NCBI GenBank assembly: GCA_963834725.1
Contig: CAWICN010000001.1
Span: 5,208,001 to 5,272,000 of the forward strand
DNA: 64,000 bases
Origin: PALSA-693 sp963834725
GTDB lineage: Bacteria; Actinomycetota; Acidimicrobiia; Acidimicrobiales; Palsa-688
Reading direction: 5' to 3'
Shown: positions 1-6,823 of the stretch, piece by piece
Numbering within the stretch: the stretch's first letter is position 1
How the letters are laid out: each line of letters begins with the position of its first letter
Translations under genes and position numbers: made by a program
Notes under the pieces: generated by a model
Told to the model about the DNA's origin: nothing
Database searches by the model: none
The model's input: the letters and a program-made list of their open reading frames with translations, nothing else

Positions 1-371
1 GCGAGGACGCCGGAATGGACCCGGCTGCCATTGGCTACGTCAACGCTCACGGCACTTCGACGCCACCCAACGACCGGGTGGAGACCCTGGCGCTCAAGCG
101 ACTGTTCGGGGAAAAGGTCCCCCCCGTGTCGTCGACCAAATCCATGACCGGGCACACCCTGGGTGCGGCGGGGGCGCTCGAAGCGGTCATCTGCATCCAG
201 GCCCTCAACCAGCAGATCCTGCCGCCCACCATCAATCAGGAGCAGCCCGACCCCGACTGCGACCTGGATTACGTGGCCAACGAGGCCCGACGGGCCGCCT
301 TCGACGCAGTGATGACCAACAGCTTCGGCTTCGGCGGGCACAACGCCAGCCTGGTGTTCCGCCGGGTCTGA
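1..371 (+). CDS. fabF: Beta-ketoacyl-ACP synthase II, C-terminal part (window edge)
   Basis: This is the 3' end of a ketoacyl-ACP synthase, the condensing enzyme that extends acyl-ACP with malonyl-ACP in type II fatty acid synthesis. The reading frame is open to the first base of the window (first full codon at 3), so the N-terminus and active-site Cys lie outside. The visible part holds the first catalytic His in NAHGTSTPPND, the Lys/His segment KSMTGHTLGAAG, and the C-terminal glycine loop NSFGFGGHNASLVF, all typical of FabF/KasA. It runs convergently into fabZ. A KasA-like or polyketide-type synthase cannot be separated from this fragment, but the neighbours favour FabF. Confidence 0.93.
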   Translation, partial: EDAGMDPAAIGYVNAHGTSTPPNDRVETLALKRLFGEKVPPVSSTKSMTGHTLGAAGALEAVICIQALNQQILPPTINQEQPDPDCDLDYVANEARRAAFDAVMTNSFGFGGHNASLVFRRV

Positions 372-402
372 CCCATCTCTACGGCCTGATCCACCGCACG
401 GT

Positions 403-849
403 TCAGGCGGACACGATCACGAACAGCAGGCTGGCCTGGCAGGCCACCTGCTCGCCGACTCGAGCCGTTCCATGACCCTTGCCGGCGTTGGTGCCCAACT
501 GATCGAGCTCAACCTCGAGTTCGAGAGTCTCGCCCGGGCCGACCTGCCGGCGGAACCGGGCCCGGTCGATCCCACCAAACAGCGGGAGCTTGCCTGCATA
601 CCGCGGGTCGCGGAGGAGGGCGATCCCCCCGAGCTGGGCCAGGGCCTCGACCATCAGCACCCCGGGAAGGGTGGGCCGGCCCGGGAAGTGCCCGGCGAAG
701 AAAGCCTCCTCCCCGGTCAGTCGCCACACGCCTCGCGCCGACTGCGACGGGATCAGCTCGGTGACCTCATCCACAAACAGAAAGGGTGGGCGGTGCGGGA
801 GTACGGCGTCGGGGTCGGGAAGCGGGCCACCCGGGCCCTCGGTCGCCAT
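403..849 (-). CDS. fabZ: 3-hydroxyacyl-ACP dehydratase FabZ
   Basis: A 148-residue single hotdog-fold protein that dehydrates beta-hydroxyacyl-ACP. The FabZ catalytic signature is present: LPHRPPFLFVDEV near residue 17, then the catalytic His in AGHFPGRPTLPGVLM and the Glu of VEALAQLGG. The start at 849 (ATG) overlaps the fabG stop by one base (TGATG), which fits translational coupling as the last gene of fabI-fabG-fabZ. The same frame stays open far upstream, but that part is only the shadow of fabG. Length is normal for the family. Confidence 0.93.
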   Translation of the reverse strand: MATEGPGGPLPDPDAVLPHRPPFLFVDEVTELIPSQSARGVWRLTGEEAFFAGHFPGRPTLPGVLMVEALAQLGGIALLRDPRYAGKLPLFGGIDRARFRRQVGPGETLELEVELDQLGTNAGKGHGTARVGEQVACQASLLFVIVSA

Positions 850-1574
850 CAGTGACCCATCCCCAGGCCGCCATCCACGGGGATCACCGCGCCGGTCACG
901 TAACCGGCCGGCTCGGAGGCCAGCCAGGTCACCGCCGCCGCCACCTCCTCGGGTCGCGCCATGCGCCGAAGGGGGATCTGCTCGACGATCTCGGCCTGAC
1001 GGGCGTCCGGCAGGGCCGCGGTCATGTCCGTCGTGACGAAGCCGGGGCTCACCACGTTGACGGTCACCCCGCGTCCGCCGATTTCCCGGGCCAGCGAGCG
1101 GGCGAAGCCGATCAGCCCGGCCTTGGAGGCGGCGTAGTTGGTCTGGCCGGGTGAACCGGCCAGCGCCACCACCGACGAGACCAGGATGATGCGGCCCCGA
1201 CGAGCCCGGATCATCTTCGGCGTGGCCCGGCGGGTCACCCGGTAGGCGCCGGTGAGGTTGGCGTCGATGACCCGCGACCAGGCCTCCTCCTTCATCGAGA
1301 TCAGGAGCTGATCGGCATTGGTGCCGGCGTTGGAGACGAGAACCTCGACCGGTCCGAGATCCTTCTCCACCCGTGCGAAGGCCGCATCGACCTCCTCCTC
1401 CGAGGTCACGTCGCAACGCACCGACAGGTATCCCTCGACCGGTTCGCTTCGGTGCGTGACCGCCACCCGGTCGCCGCCGGCGGCGAAGGCCTGGGCGATC
1501 GCGAGGCCGATGCCGCGGTTGCCGCCCGTGACCAGCACGACCCGGCCGAGCTGCTCACCTGCGGTGTCGACCAC
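849..1574 (-). CDS. fabG: 3-oxoacyl-ACP reductase FabG
   Basis: A 241-residue short-chain dehydrogenase that reduces 3-oxoacyl-ACP with NADPH. The Rossmann cofactor motif TGGNRGIG lies at about residues 16-23, the catalytic Ser in VSSVVALAG, the YxxxK pair in TNYAASKAG, and a C-terminal IPVDGGLGMGH typical of FabG. The start is GTG at 1574, preceded by a purine-rich AGGGAGAG a few bases upstream. The gene lies 31 bp after fabI and overlaps fabZ. Many SDRs share this fold, so the assignment rests partly on the operon. Confidence 0.92.
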   Translation of the reverse strand: MVDTAGEQLGRVVLVTGGNRGIGLAIAQAFAAGGDRVAVTHRSEPVEGYLSVRCDVTSEEEVDAAFARVEKDLGPVEVLVSNAGTNADQLLISMKEEAWSRVIDANLTGAYRVTRRATPKMIRARRGRIILVSSVVALAGSPGQTNYAASKAGLIGFARSLAREIGGRGVTVNVVSPGFVTTDMTAALPDARQAEIVEQIPLRRMARPEEVAAAVTWLASEPAGYVTGAVIPVDGGLGMGH

Positions 1575-1605
1575 AGAACTCTCCCTTTTTCATATGCGGC
1601 GGCCC

Positions 1606-2382
1606 TCATACTCCGGTGGCGTGAAAACCGCCATCGACGTGGACCATCTCACCGGTCGTGGCCGGAAACCAGTCGGACAGCAGCGCCACGCACGCCCGGG
1701 CCACGGGCTCCGGGTTGGTCACGCTCCAGCCCAAGGGGGCCCGCTCGTCCCACACGTCCTCGAACCGGGAGAATCCCGGTATGGACTTCGCAGCCATCGT
1801 TTTCACCGGGCCGGCGGCCACCAGGTTCACCCGGATGCCCTCGGGACCGAGATCCCGGGCCAGGTACCGGGCGGTGGATTCGAGGGCGGCCTTGGCCACG
1901 CCCATCCAGTCGTAGCCGGGCCAGGCCACGGTGGCGTCAAAGTCCAGAGCGACGATGGATCCGCCCCCGGCAGCCCGCAGCAGGGGGCGGAAGCCGGCGG
2001 CCAGCACCTTCAACGAGTAGGCCGAGACCTCGACAGCCACCTTGACGTCCTCCCAGCCGGCTTCGATGAAGCCACCGCCGAGGCACGCCGGGGGTGCGAA
2101 GGCGATGGAGTGCAGCACGCCGTCGACGGTTCCCCACCGGGATCGCAGGTCGTTTGCCACTGCCTCCATATGGTCCGGGACGGTCACGTCCAGCTCGAGG
2201 ACATCGGGGGGCGACGGGAGGTGGCGCGCCACCCGTCTGGTGAGCGAAAGGGCCCTACCGAATCCGGTCAGGACGACCTCCGCTCCCTCGCGTTGGGCCA
2301 GGTCGGCGACGGCGTACGCCAGCGAGTCGTCGGTCAGCACTCCCGTGACGACAACGCGCTTGTCAGCGAGAAGTCCGGACAT
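1606..2382 (-). CDS. fabI: Enoyl-ACP reductase, InhA-like FabI
   Basis: A 258-residue NADH-dependent enoyl-ACP reductase. It begins MSGLLADKRVVVTGV, matching the start of mycobacterial InhA, which is why the internal ATG at 2382 is preferred over one 12 bases upstream at 2394. It has the divergent FabI glycine loop, HSIAFAPP, the Tyr/Lys pair in YDWMGVAKAALES, the loop NLVAAGPVKTMA, and the end VHVDGGFHATGV. First gene of fabI-fabG-fabZ, divergent from the acyl carrier protein gene with only about 40 bp between, so the two promoters must overlap. Confidence 0.92.
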   Translation of the reverse strand: MSGLLADKRVVVTGVLTDDSLAYAVADLAQREGAEVVLTGFGRALSLTRRVARHLPSPPDVLELDVTVPDHMEAVANDLRSRWGTVDGVLHSIAFAPPACLGGGFIEAGWEDVKVAVEVSAYSLKVLAAGFRPLLRAAGGGSIVALDFDATVAWPGYDWMGVAKAALESTARYLARDLGPEGIRVNLVAAGPVKTMAAKSIPGFSRFEDVWDERAPLGWSVTNPEPVARACVALLSDWFPATTGEMVHVDGGFHATGV

Positions 2383-2426
2383 GGCGGTCACCATAGGCGG
2401 GCGGGCCTAGACGGTAGTTTGAATGG

Positions 2427-2672
2427 ATGGATCGAGGCCAGGCCTTCAACACCTTCCAGGACTGTGTGGCCGAGGTGCTCGACATCGAACCGGCAGAGGT
2501 GCGGGCCGATGCCCGCTGGCGGGAGGACCTTGACGCCGACAGCCTGGCCGTGGTCGAGATCACGCTGGCGCTCAACGACGCCTTTTCCATCAAGATCCCT
2601 GACGTCGATCCAGAGAGCCTGGCCACGGTCGGTCAGGCCTTCGATCTGGTCGCCGATCTGGTCGGGGTGTAG
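2427..2672 (+). CDS. acpP: Acyl carrier protein
   Basis: An 81-residue acidic four-helix protein. The phosphopantetheine-accepting Ser is in DADSLAVVEITLAL at about residue 38, the usual place. It carries growing acyl chains between the Fab enzymes encoded around it. The sequence ends with a TAG stop, showing that amber codons terminate translation normally in this genome. The C-terminal half (ALNDAFSIKIPDVD) keeps the usual helix II/III pattern. It could serve a dedicated pathway rather than bulk synthesis, but fabI next to it favours the housekeeping role. Confidence 0.9.
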   Translation: MDRGQAFNTFQDCVAEVLDIEPAEVRADARWREDLDADSLAVVEITLALNDAFSIKIPDVDPESLATVGQAFDLVADLVGV

Positions 2673-2727
2673 GAGCGGCCGTCCGGCGCCGGCGCCCCGC
2701 CGGTCAGCGCCCGCAACCGGGCTTGGC

Positions 2728-2745
2728 CTAACGGACACCCGTTAG
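2728..2745. terminator. Small hairpin between acpP and ppa
   Basis: CTAACGG and CCGTTAG form a perfect 7-bp stem around the loop ACAC, overlapping the ppa stop codon. The two genes converge here, so it could terminate transcription in either direction, but it lacks a T-run. Function is inferred only from position. Confidence 0.35.
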
Positions 2746-3233
2746 CGGCCGGCGATGTGGGCGCGGTGGCGCTCGCGGGCGTCCCGGATCGCCGCTTCGG
2801 CCCCTTCTCGGTCGGCCCAGCCACCGGCCTCGGTTTCCTTTCCGGGCTCCAGGTCCTTGTAAATGCCGAAGAAGTGGGCGATCTCCCTAAGCTCGTAGCC
2901 CGGGATGTCGTCGAGTTCGGCGACCCGGGCGAAACGGGGGTCGCCGGCAGGGACGCAGAGAACCTTGGCGTCCACGCCCTTCTCGTCACGCATCAGGAAC
3001 ATGCCGATCGGCCGGGCGTGGATGTGACACCCCGGGAACGTCGGTTCCTCCAGCAGGACCAGAGCATCCAGTGGATCGCCGTCGTCGGCAAGGGTGTCCG
3101 GCACATAGCCGTAGTCCTCGGGATACCGGGTCGCGGTAAAGAGCATCCGGTCGAGCCAGATGATGCCCTCTTCGTCCGTTTCGTACTTGTTCCGGGTTCC
3201 CTTTGGGATCTCCACCACGACCTCGATCTCCAT
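2742..3233 (-). CDS. ppa: Inorganic pyrophosphatase (family I)
   Basis: A 163-residue soluble pyrophosphatase that hydrolyses PPi to phosphate. It opens MEIEVVVEIPKGTRNKYE and carries the family I metal-binding signature in DDGDPLDALVLLEEPTFPG, followed by an Asp-rich segment (DEKGVDAKVLCVPAGDPR) and the FFGIYKDLEPGK motif. The ATG at 3233 gives the standard start; the frame runs 22 codons further upstream without family resemblance. Length fits bacterial family I enzymes. It converges on acpP and diverges from the LuxR-type regulator. Confidence 0.94.
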   Translation of the reverse strand: MEIEVVVEIPKGTRNKYETDEEGIIWLDRMLFTATRYPEDYGYVPDTLADDGDPLDALVLLEEPTFPGCHIHARPIGMFLMRDEKGVDAKVLCVPAGDPRFARVAELDDIPGYELREIAHFFGIYKDLEPGKETEAGGWADREGAEAAIRDARERHRAHIAGR

Positions 3234-3348
3234 AGCCTGGGTGCTTAGCACGCCGTCGTCATGTTGCGGGACCCGAGCAAACTGTTGGCGTGAGCACACT
3301 TCTTACACTGAGAAGCAGCTGGGGTACAGAAATACTCTGATATTCATA

Positions 3349-3361
3349 CCACGGACCGTGG
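3349..3361. promoter_or_regulatory. Perfect 13-bp palindrome upstream of LuxR-type gene
   Basis: CCACGG-A-CCGTGG is a perfect dyad in a comparatively AT-rich gap between ppa (minus) and the LuxR-type regulator (plus), about 58 bp before the regulator start. Position and symmetry suit an operator, perhaps for the adjacent HTH protein. No binding evidence is available from sequence alone. Confidence 0.4.
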
Positions 3362-3418
3362 AAATTCCGTAGCGGGTACGGATGCTCAAAACGGGCTGCT
3401 CCCTTACCGTCAGCACCC

Positions 3419-4085
3419 GTGAGCTCTCGCACACCGGTCTTCATTTACGGTGCCGACCCGCTGTCGGCTGCAGGCGCCAAAGCCCAACTGATGGGTGAGC
3501 CGAGCATCGAGCTGGTTGGTCCGGTCGATATGGATCGCGGCTCGCGTGGCGCTGGTGGTGGCGGAGGCAGCCGACGAGTCGGTGGCCAAAGTGGCCCGAG
3601 CCGTGCAACGGGACGGCGTGCCGAAGGTTGTGCTGGTGGCTGCCCGTTTCGACGAGGTGGGCGTGGTGGAGGCCGTCGCCGCGGGTGTCACCGGATTTCT
3701 CCGCCGGGGGGAAGCGACCAAGGCGCGGCTGGTCGAGGTGATCCGCCAGACGGACCGGGCCGGCTGCCAGCTCCCGGACGGGCTGCTGCGCCGGGCCGCC
3801 AGTGTCCAGATGCACGACCTGGCTGTTCGGCCGGAGGTCATCAGCGTGGATGTGCCGCCGGCCGAGTCGGAGCCCGACACCACGGTCGGTATCGCCGTGC
3901 TGACCTGCCGCGAGGCCGAGGTGCTGCGTCTGGTCGCAGATGGCCTCGACACGGCCGAGGTGGCCGAGGAGCTGGCCTATTCGGAGAGCACCATCAAGGG
4001 CGTGCTCGGCAAAGTGATGACCAGGCTCGAGGCCCGCAACCGCTGCCATGCCGTGGCCATTGTCCTGCGGCAGGGGCTGATCTAG
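3419..4085 (+). CDS. LuxR/NarL-type regulator with degenerate receiver, frameshifted
   Basis: In the restored frame this is a 221-residue response-regulator-like protein. The N-terminus (GTG at 3419, MSSRTPVFIYGADPLSA) is in one frame and the rest, from RVALVVAEAADESV onward, is in the next; the break lies near 3530-3538, and removing one base of the cgcggc stretch joins them. The receiver-like half has no Asp at the expected phosphorylation strand (VALVVAEAAD), so it is probably a pseudoreceiver. The C-terminal HTH is complete: LTCREAEVLRLVADGL, then STIKGVLGKVMTRL. Target genes are unknown. A shorter start at 3495 would drop half the receiver. Confidence 0.75.
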
Positions 4086-4106
4086 CCAATTTCGAGGGCG
4101 GGGCGC

Positions 4107-4141
4107 GACCGGGCGGCCGCCGCGGGGGCGGCCGCCCGGTC
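4107..4141 (+). terminator. Perfect 15-bp GC hairpin after LuxR-type gene
   Basis: Arms 4107-4121 and 4127-4141 are perfectly complementary (GACCGGGCGGCCGCC and its reverse complement) around a 5-nt loop, 21 bp after the regulator stop. There is no U-tract, as is common for high-GC actinobacterial terminators. The remainder of 4086-4340 shows no convincing gene. Confidence 0.6.
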
Positions 4142-4340
4142 GGCGGTTCGGCGCGCCGCACCGGCCTACCGAAGCGCTCGCGACCCCCGGCCGCCGACCG
4201 CCGGCCGCCGACGCCGACAGTCGGCTGTGGCAGACTCACCGCCGGCTTGCCCGGCGCCGCAGCCGAGTCAACCGTCGCTCCCCGACGATCGAGTACGGCA
4301 GCGGCGACTCAAGACCCAGACCGGTGCGGGAGGCGCAGTG

Positions 4341-5063
4341 GTGGAGCACGACCAGGTCCCGACCGGACCCCGCGTAGGTCCCCTGCCGGAGCGAGTCAGC
4401 GGGCCGACTCGCTCGGCGTCCGGCGTCCCGCCGGCTGGATGTCCCGTGTGCGGGCAGGCCCTATCGCGACCTGGCCGGTGCGGCAACCGATGGTGTCGCC
4501 GGGCCGACCGCGGCTTCTCCGTGGTGTTCTCGGTCGGCGTCCACGAGGGCGCGCTCCGCCACGCCATCCTGCGCTACAAGTACCGACGGGAGATGTGGTG
4601 GGTTGACGTCTTCGCCCGTCTGTTCTGGAACTATTTACGAACCCATGCCACCTGGTTCGAGGAGTTCGACCTGGTGGTTCCTGTACCGGCCTACACAGGT
4701 CCGGGCGCCCGGCGGAACTGGGATCCGGTCGGCGCGATCGCGGCGCGCCTGAATGGTCTCGTCGGGCCCCTGTGGGAGATTGCGGCGGGCGCGGTTGCGA
4801 AGCTGGTAGAGACGCCGGCTATGCAGGGTCACCGGTGGACCGACCGCCAGGACATCGCGGCGGGACCGCTCCGGAGGTCGCTGATCGTGCCGGCGCCCCA
4901 TCGCGTGGCCGAGGCCCGCATCCTGCTCCTTGACGACGTGTTGACCGAGGGCGGCACCTTGCGGGAAGTGGCCCGCGTGTTGCGCCGGGCCGGGGCACGG
5001 GAGGTCGCCGGGCTGGTTCTGGCCCGACCGGCGTGGAGGGGTGGGCGGCGAACCCCGCCGTGA
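4341..5063 (+). CDS. ComF family phosphoribosyltransferase-like protein
   Basis: About 240 residues. An N-terminal zinc-ribbon-like cluster (CPVCGQALSRPG then CGNRWC) is followed by the ComF segment ALRHAILRYKYRRE and a phosphoribosyltransferase domain with the PRPP loop ILLLDDVLTEGGTL near residue 200. ComF proteins act in natural transformation in some bacteria; in actinobacteria the role is undefined. The GTG at 4341 is preferred because GGGAGG lies 7 nt upstream; the frame is open to 4227 but that part is low complexity. Confidence 0.8.
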   Translation: MEHDQVPTGPRVGPLPERVSGPTRSASGVPPAGCPVCGQALSRPGRCGNRWCRRADRGFSVVFSVGVHEGALRHAILRYKYRREMWWVDVFARLFWNYLRTHATWFEEFDLVVPVPAYTGPGARRNWDPVGAIAARLNGLVGPLWEIAAGAVAKLVETPAMQGHRWTDRQDIAAGPLRRSLIVPAPHRVAEARILLLDDVLTEGGTLREVARVLRRAGAREVAGLVLARPAWRGGRRTPP

Positions 5064-5095
5064 GGGCGTTGGAGGTGGGTGGGGTGGGGTGGCGG

Positions 5096-5180
5096 GTGGC
5101 TGGGGGTCCGGTTGCTGGGGGTCCGGTTGCTGGGGGTCCGCCGGCCGGCGGGTCCCGCGGGCCGGCGGGTCCCGCGGGTC
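5096..5180 (+). repeat. Short tandem repeats before the BFN-domain gene
   Basis: Three near-identical 15-bp units (GGTTGCTGGGGGTCC) are followed by two GC-rich units of about 16 bp (GCCGGCGGGTCCCGCGG) in the 138-bp gap between comF and the next gene. No coding potential is recognised. Confidence 0.8.
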
Positions 5181-5201
5181 GGGCGGCCCTAAGGTTTTCC
5201 G

Positions 5202-5651
5202 GTGTCCGACGAGCTGGTACGAGTGTCGGTTTCCAACGTGCGGGTCGCTGTAGCGACCGGGCCCGGGGTCGAGGCGGGCATGGTGACTCTCCGTGAAGAC
5301 AGCCCGCCCTACCGGGACATGTCCATCGTCATCGGCCAGCCCGAGGCACGCGCCATCCTGACCGCCTGGTCCGGTACGGCGCCGGTCCGCCCGTCGACCT
5401 GGGATCTCTTCGTCTCAGCCGTCACCGTGCTGGAGGGACGCCTGGGACGCGTGGTCATCACCGCCGTCGAGGAGAAGCGACACTTCTTCGCCATCCTGGA
5501 ACTGGAACGGGACGGTCAACAGCGAGTGCTTTCAGCGCGCCCATCCGACGCGATCGCGCTGGCGTTGCGGGTCGAGGGAGCGGAGATCTTCGTGAACGAG
5601 TCCGTCATGGCGGAGATCGGGATCAGCCCGGCCTCCGAGCACACCAACTAA
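5202..5651 (+). CDS. Bifunctional nuclease (BFN/DUF151) family protein
   Basis: A 149-residue protein of the BFN family, members of which have been reported with DNase and RNase activity; the physiological role is unclear. Family features are RDMSIVIGQPEARAILTAW, then RVVITAVEEKRHFFAILELE and SARPSDAIALALRVEGAEIFV, a run conserved across DUF151. GTG start at 5202. It ends (TAA) directly against the stop of the convergent MaoC gene, so the two transcripts share a terminus. Confidence 0.85.
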   Translation: MSDELVRVSVSNVRVAVATGPGVEAGMVTLREDSPPYRDMSIVIGQPEARAILTAWSGTAPVRPSTWDLFVSAVTVLEGRLGRVVITAVEEKRHFFAILELERDGQQRVLSARPSDAIALALRVEGAEIFVNESVMAEIGISPASEHTN

Positions 5652-6525
5652 CTAACTCGCCGCGCTACCCCGAAACTCGAGCCGTCCGGCGTCGATCACG
5701 ACACCGCCTTCAGTCGTCGTCCTGAACATCGCCGAGTTCTCGGCCGTTACCCACATCGCCACGGTCAGGTTCTCCCCCGGGGAGCACGGGCTCGGAGAAG
5801 CGTGCAGCCATCGATACAACCGATCAGGGTCCGATCCGCACAGCGTGTGCAGGAGCGCTCGACCGGTGAAACCGAAGGTGCACAGCCCGTGCAGGATGGG
5901 CCGATCGAAGCCTCCCATGGCGGCGAACTTCGGATCGGAGTGCAAGGGATTCCGGTCACCGGAGAGGCGGTAAAGGAGCGCCTGATCGGGGCGGGTGGTA
6001 TAGGTCGTCGAGTGGTCCGGATTGCGATCGGGGATCGTGGCTGAACGAGAGGGACCGCGGTCGCCACCCCAGCCGCCGTCGCCCCGGATGAAGAGGGAGC
6101 TCGTGGTAGCCCACAGTGGCTCACGGCTTGCGGTATCGGTGGCCACCGTCGCGGTCACGACCACGGCCGCGGAACCCTTGTCATAAATGCCGGCGATCGT
6201 GGTGACCCGATTCGACGGTGCCGGCGACCGGCAGCGGGCCGTGGAGCTTCACGGACTGCTCTCCGTGGACGAGCATCGCCGGGTTGAAGCTGCCGAGCTG
6301 GGCGAAGGCCCCGCCGCCTCCCACCCCGCCAACGACCACCGGGAAGGTTGGCAGAACCTGTTGGGTTACGTCCTGGCTGTTCTCCGTGGTGAACTCGAGC
6401 TCGAACCCGGTGGGATCAATGACGCCCGTTCCGACGCCGAGGGCGTACAACAGGCAGTCCTTGGAGTTCCACGAGGTCTGGGTGGGTTCGCTGGTGTACC
6501 CGACGGCGTCAGGATTGATGGGCAT
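5652..6525 (-). CDS. MaoC-like enoyl-CoA hydratase, frameshifted
   Basis: A two-hotdog (R)-hydratase of the peroxisomal MFE-2/Htd2 type, about 290 residues after removing one base near 6205. The N-terminal half starts MPINPDAVGYTSEP (ATG at 6525) and runs to LHGPLPVAGTVES; the C-terminal half, in another frame, continues TTIAGIYDKGSAAVVVTA and holds the hydratase active-site region YRLSGDRNPLHSDP and GFDRPILHGLCTFG (Asp and His). The break is at a GGG triplet. It probably hydrates 2-enoyl-CoA in fatty acid or sterol side-chain breakdown. A dispersed 84-bp repeat lies 32 bp upstream of the start. Confidence 0.78.
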
Positions 6526-6556
6526 TCGGAGGACTGTAGGCTCGTGGCTTCTCACC

Positions 6557-6640
6557 CCGCTTTTCTGTAGCACCTTCCCCTTCAATTGGGCACAATTCGC
6601 TACAGAAAATGTCGAAAGGGCACGATTCGCTACAGAAAAT
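6557..6640 (-). repeat. Dispersed three-arm repeat, copy A
   Basis: Reading the minus strand, two direct arms (TTTTCTGTAGCGAAT-like) are followed by an inverted arm. Arms 6561-6571 and 6599-6609 are perfectly complementary over 11 bp (TTTTCTGTAGC / GCTACAGAAAA); a third arm matching the second lies at 6629-6639. It aligns without gaps to 63797-63880, with TGAAGGGGA conserved in the centre. It lies just upstream of the maoC-like gene, so it may be regulatory. Confidence 0.75.
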
Positions 6641-6823
6641 TGGGGCCGAGCTGCTTCACTGCCGTCCAGCGGTCCAGGGTCCCAACGGTCCCGAGCTCTA
6701 CGGGTCCCGAGGTCTACGGGTCCCGCGGTCCAGGGTCCCAACGTCCGCCGTCCCGGGGTCCAACGGTCCCGCCGTTCCCTGGACCAACGGTCCCCGCCGG
6801 CCCACCCTTACCGCCCCGGCTGG
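6641..6823. repeat. Degenerate tandem repeats, no gene
   Basis: This gap between valS and the dispersed repeat is filled by imperfect 10-15 bp units built from GGTCCCAACGGTCCC, GTCCAGGGTCCC and GGTCTACGGGTCCC. No recognisable coding sequence on either strand. Confidence 0.65.
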
